Positions 32,614 through 41,491 of a stretch of 64,000 bases of DNA are shown in pieces. The first letter of the stretch is position 1. Every line of letters starts with the position of its first letter. The stretch spans positions 62,001 to 126,000 of the forward strand of contig NZ_JACSCH020000023.1 of assembly GCF_014451325.2 (NCBI RefSeq). Direction: 5' to 3'. The DNA comes from Streptomyces sp. CB02980. GTDB lineage: Bacteria > Actinomycetota > Actinomycetes > Streptomycetales > Streptomycetaceae. The notes beneath the pieces were generated by a model. That model searched no databases. It worked only from the letters and a program-made list of their open reading frames with translations, and was not told the origin of the DNA. Position numbers and translations under genes: made by a program.

Positions 32614-33075
32614 ATGAGCCGTCAATTCCAGGTCACGTTCGACGCGCACGACCCGGGGGCGCTGTCGACCTTCTGGCGCGAGGTACTGGGTTACGTCCAT
32701 CCGGGCCCGCCGGGAGTGGAACTGCCGGAGGGGGCGGACCCGATGGCCGCGTGGGACGAGTTCCTGGCGAAGCTGGGGGTGCCGGAGGAGGAGCGCAACA
32801 CGCGATCGGCCCTGGAGGACCCGGAGGGGCGGGGACCTCGGGTGTTCTTCCAGCAGGTGCCGGAGGGGAAGACGGCGAAGAACCGGGTGCACCTCGATGT
32901 GAGGGCGGCGCCGGGGCTGGAGGGGGAGGAGCGGATGGCGGCGCTGGAGGCCGCATGCGAACGGCTGGTCGGGCTGGGAGGGAAGCGGCTGCGCCGCTTC
33001 GAGCCGGAGCCGCCGATGAGCGACGGGTGGATCGTGATGGCGGACCCGGAGGGGAACGAGTTCTGCCTGGACTGA
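32614..33075 (+). CDS. VOC-family protein
   Basis: 153 residues: QVTFDAHDPGALSTFWREVL at the start, NRVHLDVRAAPG centrally and GWIVMADPEGNEFCLD at the end, the two-module VOC layout with the terminal Glu that often binds metal. It is a longer paralogue of the protein at 30577. Divergent from the WYL regulator across 89 bases. Substrate unknown. Confidence 0.9.
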   Translation: MSRQFQVTFDAHDPGALSTFWREVLGYVHPGPPGVELPEGADPMAAWDEFLAKLGVPEEERNTRSALEDPEGRGPRVFFQQVPEGKTAKNRVHLDVRAAPGLEGEERMAALEAACERLVGLGGKRLRRFEPEPPMSDGWIVMADPEGNEFCLD

Positions 33076-33086
33076 GCGGAGTGAGG

Positions 33087-33161
33087 TGGTGCGGCCGGGG
33101 GCGGGGGGCTCAACTACCCACGGGGAGATTGCGCAGGCCCCGGCCCAGGGCGGCCGCACCA
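33087..33161. terminator. Long inverted repeat between convergent genes
   Basis: TGGTGCGGCCG (33087-33097) pairs perfectly with CGGCCGCACCA (33151-33161) across a 53-base GC-rich loop. It lies between the VOC gene and the convergent serine hydrolase (gap 33076-33207) and is a plausible but not strong terminator. Confidence 0.4.
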
Positions 33162-33207
33162 GAAGCCCACTCGAAACCCCCGCCCCCAGCGCCTCACCCC
33201 ACCCCCC

Positions 33208-34389
33208 TCACCCGCACAAAGCCGTATCCACGACCCCCGCCACGCCCTTCACGGCCTCGTCCTCCGTCGGGATGCTCGTCACCGTCACGTTCGCCGCCCG
33301 CCCGTCGTCCGTGACCCCGCCCCTGGTCTCGTAGCCCGCGATGTCGCCCCCGTGGCCCCAGTAGGCGCCCCCGCACGACAGCGGCCTCTTCATGAGCCCC
33401 AACCCGTAGTGGAACGACGTCCCTTCGATCGGGACCGTCGTCCGCATCTGCTCGCGCTGCGCCTTGCGCAGCAGGCGATCGCCGCCGATCAGCTCGCCGA
33501 AGAAGCGGTTGAGGTCCGAGTTCGTCGAGATCATCTGGCCCGCCGCCCAGCCCGCCGACGGGTCGATCGCCGTGAAGTCGCGCAGCGGCTCACCCTCCTT
33601 CATCCGGTGATAGCCCTTCGGGTGCGCCTCCCTGATGGTCTTGTCTCCCTGCCCGGGGAAATACGTGTGCCGCAGCCCGATCTTCCTGACGATGCGCCGG
33701 TCGATCTCCTCGGCCAGCGGGCGCCCCGTCACCTTCTGGACGATCAGGCCCGCCAGTACGTAATTCGTGTTGCTGTAACTCCACTTCTTCCCCGGTACGA
33801 ACTCGGCCTCGTGCTTGAGCGCCACGTCGACGAGATCACGGGGCTCGAAGTACCGGTGCAGCATCTCTTCGTCGCTGATGTCCGTCCCGTAGTCCGGAAT
33901 CCCGCTCGTGTGCTGCAGCAGCTGACGGACGGTGATCTTCCCTCCGTCGAGTCCCTTCCCCCGTACCACCCCCGGCAGATACGTGTCGACCCACTCATCG
34001 AGGTCGACCTTCCCCTCGCCGACCAGCTGCAGCACGACCACCGCCGTGAACGTCTTCGTGTTGCTTCCGATCCTCACCTGGCCGTCCCTGGGCACCTTCG
34101 CGCCCGTGGCCAGGTCTCCGACCCCTGCGGTGTACGTGCGTGCGTGGCCCCTGCCGTCCTCGACGCTCGCCAGCGCCGCCGGCTGGCCGCCGCGCACCAG
34201 GGCGTTCAGGCCCTGCTGCACGGAGTCCGGCCGTGTCGCCGCGACCGCCGCGGGCGGCGCGAGCGCGCCCGCCGTCATGACCGCCACGACCACCGCCGCC
34301 GCTGCCGCGGCGCCTCCGCGCCGGAGACCCGTCTGCGGTCGGGAGAGGCGGAACCTCGACGTCCTCGTCTTCATCGCTCGCGTGTTCAT
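33208..34389 (-). CDS. Secreted serine hydrolase (beta-lactamase class C / DD-peptidase family)
   Basis: 393 residues. A signal sequence (about 25-52, ending AAVAATR) leads to a penicillin-recognising fold: nucleophile Ser109 and Lys112 in GSNTKTF, Tyr205-Ser-Asn207 in WSYSNTNY, and HGGD near residue 360 in place of KTG. This matches streptomycete D-alanyl-D-alanine carboxypeptidase-like hydrolases and esterases. Substrate may be cell-wall peptide or an ester. Divergent from the two-component genes at 34527. Confidence 0.92.
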   Translation of the reverse strand: MNTRAMKTRTSRFRLSRPQTGLRRGGAAAAAAVVVAVMTAGALAPPAAVAATRPDSVQQGLNALVRGGQPAALASVEDGRGHARTYTAGVGDLATGAKVPRDGQVRIGSNTKTFTAVVVLQLVGEGKVDLDEWVDTYLPGVVRGKGLDGGKITVRQLLQHTSGIPDYGTDISDEEMLHRYFEPRDLVDVALKHEAEFVPGKKWSYSNTNYVLAGLIVQKVTGRPLAEEIDRRIVRKIGLRHTYFPGQGDKTIREAHPKGYHRMKEGEPLRDFTAIDPSAGWAAGQMISTNSDLNRFFGELIGGDRLLRKAQREQMRTTVPIEGTSFHYGLGLMKRPLSCGGAYWGHGGDIAGYETRGGVTDDGRAANVTVTSIPTEDEAVKGVAGVVDTALCG

Positions 34390-34526
34390 CAGCTGTCCTT
34401 CCGTCGATCGGGCAGGACACGATCATGTTTTCCGGGGGCCCGTGAGCGCATCGCGGAAACGCGGGAGAAAGTGCTCCCCCGATCGGGGGAGGCCGGCCAC
34501 GAGCCGCCCGTTCATACTGGCCGGTG

Positions 34527-35873
34527 ATGATCAAGGCACTCCGGCCGCTGCTGCGCCGTTCCACGTACACGGGCGCGCTGTTCGCCTACTCGGCCGCCCT
34601 CGCGAGTCTCCCCCTGCTGTCCTTCGCGCTGCTTCCGGCGCTGGCGTGGCGATCCGCCCCCGAGGGCCTCCTCTTCGTCGTGGTGCTGGTCGTCTGGGCC
34701 GCCCTGATCGCCCTGGTCGGCCTGGCCCGCACCACGCGGCGGGTGCTGATCCTGGCCGCCCGCCGACTGTTGTACGTGGTCCTGCCCGAGCCCTCGGCCG
34801 TGCGCCCGCCCACGGCTTCGCCCGAAGCCGGACCGGTCGCGGCCGTCCCCGGCGCACCTTCCGCATCCCTCGCGTCCCCCACGCCCCCCGCCTCCGACCG
34901 CTGGCGGACACCTCTCTGGCTGCTGCTGCACGTGACCCTCGGCTGGACGGGTGCGCTCGCGAGCGGACTGCTGCTCTTCCTCGCCCTGGCCCTTCCGGGG
35001 GGCTGGCTCCGCGCCGAGCTGGCCCTGAGCCTGTTCGGCCGGTCCGCACGGGTGACCGGCGGCTGGCAGAGCTGGGCCGTGGCGCTCGGCTGTCTGCTGC
35101 TCGCCGCGGTCGTCTGCGTCCTCGTGACGCGCGCCCTGCGGTGGTCGGCGCCGCGGCTCCTCGGGCCGTCGACGGCCGAGCGGCTCGCCCTCGCGGCCGA
35201 GCGGGAGCGGCGGCTGGCCGAACGCAACCGGCTGGCCCACGAGTTGCACGACTCCATCGGGCACACGCTGACGACGACCACGATCCAGGCCGCGGTGGCG
35301 GGCGAGCTGATGTCCACCGACCCGGCGGCGGCGCGGGCCGCCCTGCGCAGCATCGAGGAGTCCGCCCGGGCCGCGTTGGAGGACCTGGACTACGTCCTCG
35401 GCGTCCTGCGCGAGCGCGAGGCCGAGACGGCCGGGACCGGGGCTGCCGGGACCGCCGGGACCGCGCCGACCCGGACCTTGGCCGACCTTCCCGAGCTGCT
35501 CGAACGGGTGCGGCACACGGGTGCGGTGGTGGAGTGGGAGCGGTCCGGGGACCCGGCGCAGGTGCGGGGGACGCTCTCCCGGGCCGCGTACCGGATCATC
35601 CAGGAGGGGCTGACCAACGCCGTCCGGCACGGCGCCGGCGGTCCGATCACGGTACGGGTGACGGCCGGGCCGGACGCGCTGGAGCTGGCTGTGGTCAACG
35701 AGACCGGGGCCTCCGCGCGTACGGGCCGCCCGCGGGCCTTCCCGACCTCCGGGCACGGGCTGCCCGGTCTCGCCGAGCGCGTACGGCTCCTGCACGGCGA
35801 GATCGATGCCGGCCCGGACGGGCCGAGGCGCTGGCGGCTGGCGGTCAGGCTGCCCGTACGGTTGTCGGCATGA
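34527..35873 (+). CDS. Membrane histidine kinase (HisKA_3)
   Basis: 448 residues. Membrane helices cluster at about 18-75 and 130-210, separated by a Pro/Ala-rich loop. His241 in HELHDSIGH is the phosphorylation site; the ATPase domain has LTNAVRHGAGG (N box) and GHGLPGLAERVRLL (G box). A GTG one codon earlier (34524) is an equally possible start. It overlaps the response regulator by four bases and forms a standard pair with it. Confidence 0.92.
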   Translation: MIKALRPLLRRSTYTGALFAYSAALASLPLLSFALLPALAWRSAPEGLLFVVVLVVWAALIALVGLARTTRRVLILAARRLLYVVLPEPSAVRPPTASPEAGPVAAVPGAPSASLASPTPPASDRWRTPLWLLLHVTLGWTGALASGLLLFLALALPGGWLRAELALSLFGRSARVTGGWQSWAVALGCLLLAAVVCVLVTRALRWSAPRLLGPSTAERLALAAERERRLAERNRLAHELHDSIGHTLTTTTIQAAVAGELMSTDPAAARAALRSIEESARAALEDLDYVLGVLREREAETAGTGAAGTAGTAPTRTLADLPELLERVRHTGAVVEWERSGDPAQVRGTLSRAAYRIIQEGLTNAVRHGAGGPITVRVTAGPDALELAVVNETGASARTGRPRAFPTSGHGLPGLAERVRLLHGEIDAGPDGPRRWRLAVRLPVRLSA

Positions 35874-36586
35874 CCGGCCCCGACGCCACCGAGACCGCCA
35901 CGACGCTCCTGATCGCGGACGACGACGAGGTGACCCGCACCGGTCTGCGCACCCTGCTCGCCGCACAGCCGGGGATCGAGGTGGTCGGGGAGGCCGCCGA
36001 CGGCGTCGAGGTGGTCGAGCGGGCGCGGCGGCTGCGGCCGGACGTGGTCCTGATGGATGTACGGATGCCCCGCCGCAACGGGATCGAGGCGACGCGGCAA
36101 CTCCTCGCGGAGCCGGACGAGTCGGCGGGGCCGAGGGGCGGGGCCCCTGCCCTGGTGCCGCCGAAGGTGGTCGTGATCACCACCTTCGAGAACGACGACT
36201 ACGTCACCGCCGCGCTCAGCGCCGGTGCCAGCGGGTTCGTTCTCAAGCGGCTCCCGGTCCGGCAGATCGCGGAGGCCGTACGGGTGGTGGCGGCGGGCGA
36301 GGCGATCCTCTTCCCGGCGACCCTGCGCCGGATGGTCGCCGCCCGTCCGCTGGACTCCGCGGAGGCGCTTCCGAAGGCGGCGCTGACGGGGCGGGAGGAG
36401 GAGGTGCTGCGGCTGATGGCCACGGGCCTGTCCAACCCGGAGATCGCGGAGTCCCTCACCGTGAGCCTGGAGACGGTCAAGACACACGTCGGGAACGTCC
36501 TGACCAAGCTCGGTGCGCAGAACCGGACCCACGCGGTGGTCATCGCGTACGAGTCGGGCCTGGTGGTGCCGGGCTTCACCGGCTGA
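35870..36586 (+). CDS. NarL/LuxR-type response regulator
   Basis: 238 residues. Receiver with Asp63 (VVLMDVRMPRRNG) and Lys in FVLKRLPV, then a LuxR helix-turn-helix (LTGREEEVLRLMATGLSNPEI ... LETVKTHVGNVL). A Gly/Pro-rich insertion (about 82-97, ESAGPRGGAPALVPP region) sits in the receiver after helix 3, longer than in most relatives. Start at 35870 is fixed by the ATGA overlap with the kinase. The adjoining secreted serine hydrolase is a possible target. Confidence 0.94.
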   Translation: MTGPDATETATTLLIADDDEVTRTGLRTLLAAQPGIEVVGEAADGVEVVERARRLRPDVVLMDVRMPRRNGIEATRQLLAEPDESAGPRGGAPALVPPKVVVITTFENDDYVTAALSAGASGFVLKRLPVRQIAEAVRVVAAGEAILFPATLRRMVAARPLDSAEALPKAALTGREEEVLRLMATGLSNPEIAESLTVSLETVKTHVGNVLTKLGAQNRTHAVVIAYESGLVVPGFTG

Positions 36587-36603
36587 CGGGAGGACGAACG
36601 CCT

Positions 36604-36628
36604 GCCCCACCCGGGTCCCGGATGGGGC
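36604..36628. terminator. Terminator hairpin
   Basis: GCCCCACCCGGG (36604-36615) pairs with CCCGGATGGGGC (36617-36628) with one mismatch; the innermost pairs must open to form the loop. It lies between the regulator and the convergent gene at 36647. Confidence 0.5.
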
Positions 36629-36646
36629 GCGCGCCGGGCGATCGGC

Positions 36647-37093
36647 TCAGGCGAGGACCTCGATCCGCCACTGCGGATCCCGGTCGTCCGTACGGACGAA
36701 GATGCGCTTCGGGAGCAGGGAGCGGTCCTCGAACAGGTCGCGGCCGAGGGCCAGACCGTTCTGGTCGATCACGTACGTGCCGTCCCGGAGGTCGGCGAGC
36801 GAGGTGATGGTGGTCAGCGCGATGGTGTCGCCGTCGCCCTCGACGCGCTGGAGGCGCCAGACGGAGGCGGGGGAGTCGTCGGGGCGGGCGACGACGGGCG
36901 CGCGCTCGGTGCCCTCCGAGGCGATGGTCTCCTCCGTGCCCTTGGCGGTGAGCCGGAAGCCCTCGCCGTCCCGGGTGATCAGCCACTCCCCGGCGCGGGT
37001 CGGGTCGACGAGGAAGCCGACGACGGCTCCGTCCTCGACCCCGACCGGGGCCCCCTTCGCGTACAGCTTGACGACCTTGCCGGCGTTCGACAT
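36647..37093 (-). CDS. Possible I66-like beta-trefoil protease inhibitor
   Basis: 148 residues, no signal peptide. Three similar blocks (GVEDGAVVGFLVDP, VWRLQRVEGDGDTIAL, RSLLPKRIFVRTDDRDPQWR) suggest a beta-trefoil, and the last block resembles actinobacterial proteins labelled I66-family serine protease inhibitors. The assignment rests on remembered similarity of the LLPKR...WRIE ending. If right it would block trypsin-like proteases. It is a single gene, convergent with the response regulator. Confidence 0.5.
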   Translation of the reverse strand: MSNAGKVVKLYAKGAPVGVEDGAVVGFLVDPTRAGEWLITRDGEGFRLTAKGTEETIASEGTERAPVVARPDDSPASVWRLQRVEGDGDTIALTTITSLADLRDGTYVIDQNGLALGRDLFEDRSLLPKRIFVRTDDRDPQWRIEVLA

Positions 37094-37235
37094 CGCTCCT
37101 CCTGGGTTGAGTGGGTCGCGTGTGGCGGTTTATGCCGGAGAGTGCCCGTACGGCCCTGCCGGGTGCCAGTGAACACGCAGGTCATAGGCTGTGTGGCGCT
37201 GAGAAGTCGTCAGGGAGGGGCAGGTTCCGCGCGCC

Positions 37236-38327
37236 GTGGAGCAGGATCGGGATCAGAGTGGGCCGGCCGTGTCGCCCGGCAGGGCGGGGAGTGGCGGGCC
37301 GGGGAACACGCCGGCCGGGGAGCGCTGGTGGCGACGGCCCGGGTTCGTCGTCTTCTGCCTGTTCCTGATGCCTCCGGCGGGCATCGTGCTGGCCTGGCGG
37401 ACCCGGTGGTCGCCGGGGCGGAAGGTGCTCGCCACCGTCCTGTCGGCTGTGTGGTTCGTGGCGGTCGGCACGAGTGACGGGCCGGCGGACGAGCCCGCGG
37501 TCGCCGACGCGAAGCCCGCGTCCGGCACGCGCCCGACGGCCTTCGCCCCGTACGCCCCGCCGACGCCCACCCCGGTCCCCACCGTGCGGCGGGTGGTGGC
37601 CGACTACCGGGGCCAGAACCTGGAGGCGGCGTCGCGGGCCGCGTACGAGGCAGGGTTCCGGGCGCGGTCGCACGACGCGACCGAGGACGACAGGATGCAG
37701 CTCGTGGACGGGAACTGGAAGGTCTGCTTCCAGGAGCCGGCGGCCGGGGAGACGGCCACGGCCGAGAAGGGACGGCGGAGCAGGATCGAGTTCGCCGTCG
37801 TCGAGAAGAGCAGCCCGTGCCCGGCGGCGGACGGCGCGGCCGTCGTCTTCCCCAAGGTGCCGGACGTCGTCGGCAGGACCTTCGCGAAGGGCTCGGCCGA
37901 GCTCCGCAAGGTGGGCCTCACGGAGATCCGGGGCGCGAGTGCGTACACGGACGTGGAGCTGAGCGCCCGTCACGAGGACTGGCGGATCTGCTTCCAGAAC
38001 CCGGAGGCGGGCGAGGACGTCGAGCGCCCGGAGCACATGTCCGTACGCCTCTCCCTGGCGCGGCCGGGTCTGTCCTGCCCGAGCGAGGACTACGCCCGCC
38101 TGCACGGCGACTCGGACCCGGACCCCGACCGTCACGGCAGTGGCAGTGGCAGCGGCAGCGGCAGTGGCAGCGGTGGCGGCTCGGGCGGCTCGGGCGGCGG
38201 TCTCGCCTACTACAAGAACTGCGACGCCGTCCGCGCCGCCGGCAAGGCCCCCATCCACCGAGGCCAGCCCGGCTACCGCTCGGGCCTCGACCGAGACAAC
38301 GACGGCAAGGCCTGCGACTGGTCCTGA
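37236..38327 (+). CDS. Membrane-anchored protein with PASTA-like and excalibur domains
   Basis: 363 residues from GTG 37236. Two membrane helices (about 33-50 and 65-80) are followed by a Pro/Thr linker, two PASTA-like segments (VVADYRGQNLEAA... near 110-190 and VPDVVGRTFAKGSAELR near 207-285), a Gly/Ser repeat, and a C-terminal excalibur domain with the calcium-loop DRDNDGKACDW. The protein would sit at the cell surface and may bind peptidoglycan fragments and calcium. The Shine-Dalgarno is distant, so the start is provisional. Confidence 0.8.
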   Translation: MEQDRDQSGPAVSPGRAGSGGPGNTPAGERWWRRPGFVVFCLFLMPPAGIVLAWRTRWSPGRKVLATVLSAVWFVAVGTSDGPADEPAVADAKPASGTRPTAFAPYAPPTPTPVPTVRRVVADYRGQNLEAASRAAYEAGFRARSHDATEDDRMQLVDGNWKVCFQEPAAGETATAEKGRRSRIEFAVVEKSSPCPAADGAAVVFPKVPDVVGRTFAKGSAELRKVGLTEIRGASAYTDVELSARHEDWRICFQNPEAGEDVERPEHMSVRLSLARPGLSCPSEDYARLHGDSDPDPDRHGSGSGSGSGSGSGGGSGGSGGGLAYYKNCDAVRAAGKAPIHRGQPGYRSGLDRDNDGKACDWS

Positions 38328-38429
38328 CGCCCCGCCGGCCCCGGCCGGTGTCGGTCATCCGGGGCAGCCTGCCGGGTCCCATCGGCGTGCGGCACACGTC
38401 GGGGGCCCGGCGAGGTGTACGGGTAGGGC

Positions 38430-38753
38430 ATGACCATCCCTGTGGACCAGCTCAGCGATCCGGCCGTGCGTGCGTTCGTCGCGGCTCTCAACGCCAATGA
38501 CCAGACGGCACTCTTCGAGGCCATGACCCCTGACGCGACCATGTCCGACGACGGCTCCGAGCGCGATCTCCAGGAGTGGCTCGACCGGGAGGTGTTCGGC
38601 TCGCGCGGGCACATGGACGTCGAGTCCGAGTCGGACGGTGGGCGTGGTCTCGTCGCCGACTACCGCAACGACACCTGGGGCTCGATGCGCACCAAGTGGC
38701 TGTTCACCGTCGAAGGCGGGAAGATCTCCCGCTTCGAGACCGGGCAGGCGTAG
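38430..38753 (+). CDS. NTF2/SnoaL-like protein
   Basis: 107 residues matching the small cone-shaped NTF2-like fold: an N-terminal helix VRAFVAALNANDQTALFEAM, then TPDATMSDDGSE, and C-terminal strands with WLFTVEGGKISRFETG. Such proteins are enzymes or binding proteins; the catalytic type is not readable. It ends 124 bases before the convergent SDR, the gap being filled largely with repeats of that gene's 3' end. Confidence 0.8.
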   Translation: MTIPVDQLSDPAVRAFVAALNANDQTALFEAMTPDATMSDDGSERDLQEWLDREVFGSRGHMDVESESDGGRGLVADYRNDTWGSMRTKWLFTVEGGKISRFETGQA

Positions 38754-38820
38754 CGCCGCTGCCGCTGACATCGGCCGGGGGAGGAGTCGGCCCTCCGGCC
38801 GGTGCAACGGCATCGGGAGT

Positions 38821-38900
38821 CACCCGGCCGATGTACGGCGTCCGGCGCTAGCCCCGGCCGATGTACGGCGTCCGGCGCTAGCCCCGGCCGATGTACGGCA
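38821..38900. repeat. 30-bp tandem repeat of the SDR 3' end (2.6 copies)
   Basis: The block GCCCCGGCCGATGTACGGC plus GTCCGGCGCTA recurs with a 30-base period (CCGGCCG at 38824, 38854, 38884). The right-hand copy encodes the last residues (YIGRG) and stop of the SDR at 38878; the left copies lie outside the gene but preserve frame and stop. Confidence 0.9.
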
Positions 38901-39621
38901 TCGTCGTCGCCATCACCGTCGCGAACTGCACGTTCGCCTCCAGCGGCAGTGCCGCCATGTGCACCACCGTCGCCGCCACGTCCGCCGCGTCCATCACCGG
39001 TTCCGCCGCCAGTTCGCCGTTGGCCTGGAGGATGCCGGTCTGCATGCGGGCCGTCATCTCCGTCGCCGCGTTGCCGATGTCGAGCTGACCGCAGGCGATC
39101 CGGTACGGGCGCCCGTCGAGCGACAGGGACTTCGTCAGGCCCGTCATCGCGTGCTTCGTCGCCGTGTACGCGATCGAGTGCGGGCGCGGTACGTGGGCCG
39201 AGATCGAGCCGTTGTTGATGATCCGGCCGCCCTGCGGGGACTGTTCCTTCATGGTCCGGAAGGCCGCCTGGGCGCACAGGAACGCGCCCGTCAGGTTGAC
39301 GTCGACGACCGCGCGCCAGGTGTCCGGGTCCAGGTCCTCGACGGGGACGCCGCCGCCCGCGAACGTACCGGCGTTGTTGAAGAGCAGGTCGACGCGGCCG
39401 TAGCGGTCGCGTACCGCCGCGAAGAGGGCCGTCACCTCCTCCGCCGAGGTCACGTCCGTGGGGACGGTCAGGAAGTCCCCGGCCGGCAGGGTCGCCGCCG
39501 TCTCCTCCAGGGCCTCCGCCCGCCGTCCCGCCAGGGCCACCGACCAGCCTGCCGCCGCCAGGGCGAGGGCCACACTCCGGCCGATGCCCGATCCCGCTCC
39601 CGTCACCACTGCGATGCTCAT
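38878..39621 (-). CDS. Short-chain dehydrogenase/reductase
   Basis: 247 residues. TGAGSGIG near residue 7, NNAG near 83, Ser in NNGSISAH and Tyr/Lys in YTATKHAM form the SDR catalytic set; the following PG motif is replaced by CGQLDIGN. Start 39621 is chosen by the normal N-terminus MSIAVVTGAG. Substrate unknown. Its 3' end is duplicated in tandem just beyond the stop. Confidence 0.92.
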   Translation of the reverse strand: MSIAVVTGAGSGIGRSVALALAAAGWSVALAGRRAEALEETAATLPAGDFLTVPTDVTSAEEVTALFAAVRDRYGRVDLLFNNAGTFAGGGVPVEDLDPDTWRAVVDVNLTGAFLCAQAAFRTMKEQSPQGGRIINNGSISAHVPRPHSIAYTATKHAMTGLTKSLSLDGRPYRIACGQLDIGNAATEMTARMQTGILQANGELAAEPVMDAADVAATVVHMAALPLEANVQFATVMATTMPYIGRG

Positions 39622-39756
39622 GGGCGCGCAGCGTACGCGAGACGCGTGCCCCATGAACTCATGGTCCCGACACGTGGATGTTCTGTACCCGACAACGTGA
39701 GGTCGTCCCGCCCCCCTCGAATGACGGACGGACAGCATCCGTCTGGGGAGGGCCAC

Positions 39757-41397
39757 ATGAACCGCGTACACGACGTTCACGAGCATTCCGAGGAACTCCG
39801 CGCCGCCGCCCGCCACTTGGGGCGCCGCCGGTTCCTCACCGGCACCGGGGCCGCCGCCGCGCTCGCCTTCGCCACGCAGCTTCCGGCCGCGGGTTCCGCG
39901 GCCGCGGCCGAACTCGACGGGCGGCGCATATCCGAGGACCCGTTCACCCTCGGCGTGGCGTCCGGCGACCCGCTGCCCGGCTCCGTCCTGCTGTGGACCC
40001 GGCTCGCGCCCCGCCCCTTCGAGCCCGGCGGCGGACTGCCCGCCGCGAGGGTCTCGGTCCACTGGGAGCTCGCCCGCGACGAGCGCTTCACCCGGACCGT
40101 GCGCCGCGGCCGGGCCACCGCCCACCCGGAGTTCAGCCACACCGTCCACGTCGAGGTCGAGCACCTCGACTCCGACCGGGAGTTCTTCTACCGCTTCCGC
40201 GCCGGCGACTGGACCAGCCCCGTCGGCCGCACCCGGACCGCACCCGCCCCCTGGGCCCGCAGCTCCGGTCTGAAGCTCGCCGCCGTCTCCTGCCAGGCGT
40301 ACCACGACGGGTACTTCACGGCCTACCGCCACCTCGCGCAGGAGGACGTCGACGTCGTCTTCCACCTCGGCGACTACCTCTACGAGTACGCCGTGAACGC
40401 CACCGGCGGCGCCCGCGCCTACACCGACCGGACCCTCCCGGCCGTCTTCAACCGCGAGACGCTCACCCTGGACGACTACCGGCTCCGGTACGGGCTCTAC
40501 AAGTCGGACCCCGATCTGCGCGCCGCGCACGCCGCCCACCCCTTCGTCGTCACCTGGGACGACCACGAGACCGAGAACAACTACGCGGGCGGCACTCCCG
40601 AGAACAACGTCCCGCCGGAGGAGTTCCTGCTCCGCCGCGCCGCCGCCTACCGCGCCTACTGGGAGCACCAGCCGCTCCGCACGCCCCAGCGGCCCCAGGG
40701 GCCGGACATGCGGCTCTACCGCCGGCTGCGCTTCGGGCGGCTCGCCCAGTTCGACATCCTCGACACCCGCCAGTACCGCTCCGACCAGGCGTACGGCGAC
40801 GGCTGGCAGGTCCCGGGCCCGGAGTCCGAGAACCCGGCGCGGACGATGACCGGGGCCACACAGGAGCGGTGGCTGCTCGACGGCTGGCGCGGCTCCCGCT
40901 CCCGCTGGAACGTCCTGCCGCAGCAGGTGGTGTTCGCCGAGCGCCGTGACCGCGCCACCGCGGACTTCAAGCTCTCCATGGACTCCTGGGACGGCTACCC
41001 GGCCTCGCGGCAGCGGCTCCTCGCCGGTGCCGGGGCCGCCGGGGTCGAGAACCTGATGGTGCTCACCGGGGACGTCCACGTCGGCTACGGCCTCGACATC
41101 AAGGCCGACTTCCGCGACCCGGCCTCCCGGACCGTCGGCACCGAGATCGTCGCCACCTCGATCAGCAGCGGCAAGGACGGCGCCGACCGTCCTTCGAACT
41201 ACGACAAGCTCATGCAGGCCAACCCGCACCTGAGGTTCTTCAACGGGCGGCGCGGCTATGTGACGGTCGCGCTCGGCGAGGAGACCGCCCGGGCCGACTT
41301 CCGTACGGTGCCGTACGTGACGACCCAGGGCGCTCCCGTCACCACGGCCGCCTCCTTCGTCACGGAGGCGGGCGACCCGGGTCTCAAGCCCGCGTGA
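39757..41397 (+). CDS. PhoD-family alkaline phosphatase/phosphodiesterase
   Basis: 546 residues. A twin-arginine signal GRRRFLTGTGAAAAL near 24-38 is followed by a fibronectin-like domain (FTLGVASGDPLPGSVLLWTR) and a metallophosphatase core: AVSCQAYHDG, VFHLGDYLYEY, VTWDDHETENNY and LTGDVHVGY supply the Fe/Ca ligands. It would release phosphate from extracellular esters. GGGGAGG precedes ATG 39757. I see no clear GTTCACC-type PHO box upstream. The 3' end is followed by tandem copies of itself. Confidence 0.94.
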   Translation: MNRVHDVHEHSEELRAAARHLGRRRFLTGTGAAAALAFATQLPAAGSAAAAELDGRRISEDPFTLGVASGDPLPGSVLLWTRLAPRPFEPGGGLPAARVSVHWELARDERFTRTVRRGRATAHPEFSHTVHVEVEHLDSDREFFYRFRAGDWTSPVGRTRTAPAPWARSSGLKLAAVSCQAYHDGYFTAYRHLAQEDVDVVFHLGDYLYEYAVNATGGARAYTDRTLPAVFNRETLTLDDYRLRYGLYKSDPDLRAAHAAHPFVVTWDDHETENNYAGGTPENNVPPEEFLLRRAAAYRAYWEHQPLRTPQRPQGPDMRLYRRLRFGRLAQFDILDTRQYRSDQAYGDGWQVPGPESENPARTMTGATQERWLLDGWRGSRSRWNVLPQQVVFAERRDRATADFKLSMDSWDGYPASRQRLLAGAGAAGVENLMVLTGDVHVGYGLDIKADFRDPASRTVGTEIVATSISSGKDGADRPSNYDKLMQANPHLRFFNGRRGYVTVALGEETARADFRTVPYVTTQGAPVTTAASFVTEAGDPGLKPA

Positions 41398-41491
41398 CCC
41401 CGGGACTCAAGCCCGCGTGACCCCCGGGCATCAAGTCCGCGTGACCCCCGGGCCTCAAGTCCGCGTGACCCCGGGTCTCACGCCCGCGTGA
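41376..41491. repeat. Five tandem 23-24-bp repeats bridging two convergent genes
   Basis: The unit TCAAGCCCGCGTGACCCCGGG starts at 41384, 41407, 41431, 41455 and 41478. The first copy is the end of phoD (Leu-Lys-Pro-Ala-stop); the last, read on the other strand, is the end of the oxidoreductase gene (stop at 41478). The copies between lie in the 80-base gap. Confidence 0.9.

Noticed and set aside
39622..39756. PHO boxes upstream of phoD
   Set aside because: No GTTCACC-type direct repeats could be found in the 135-base spacer.
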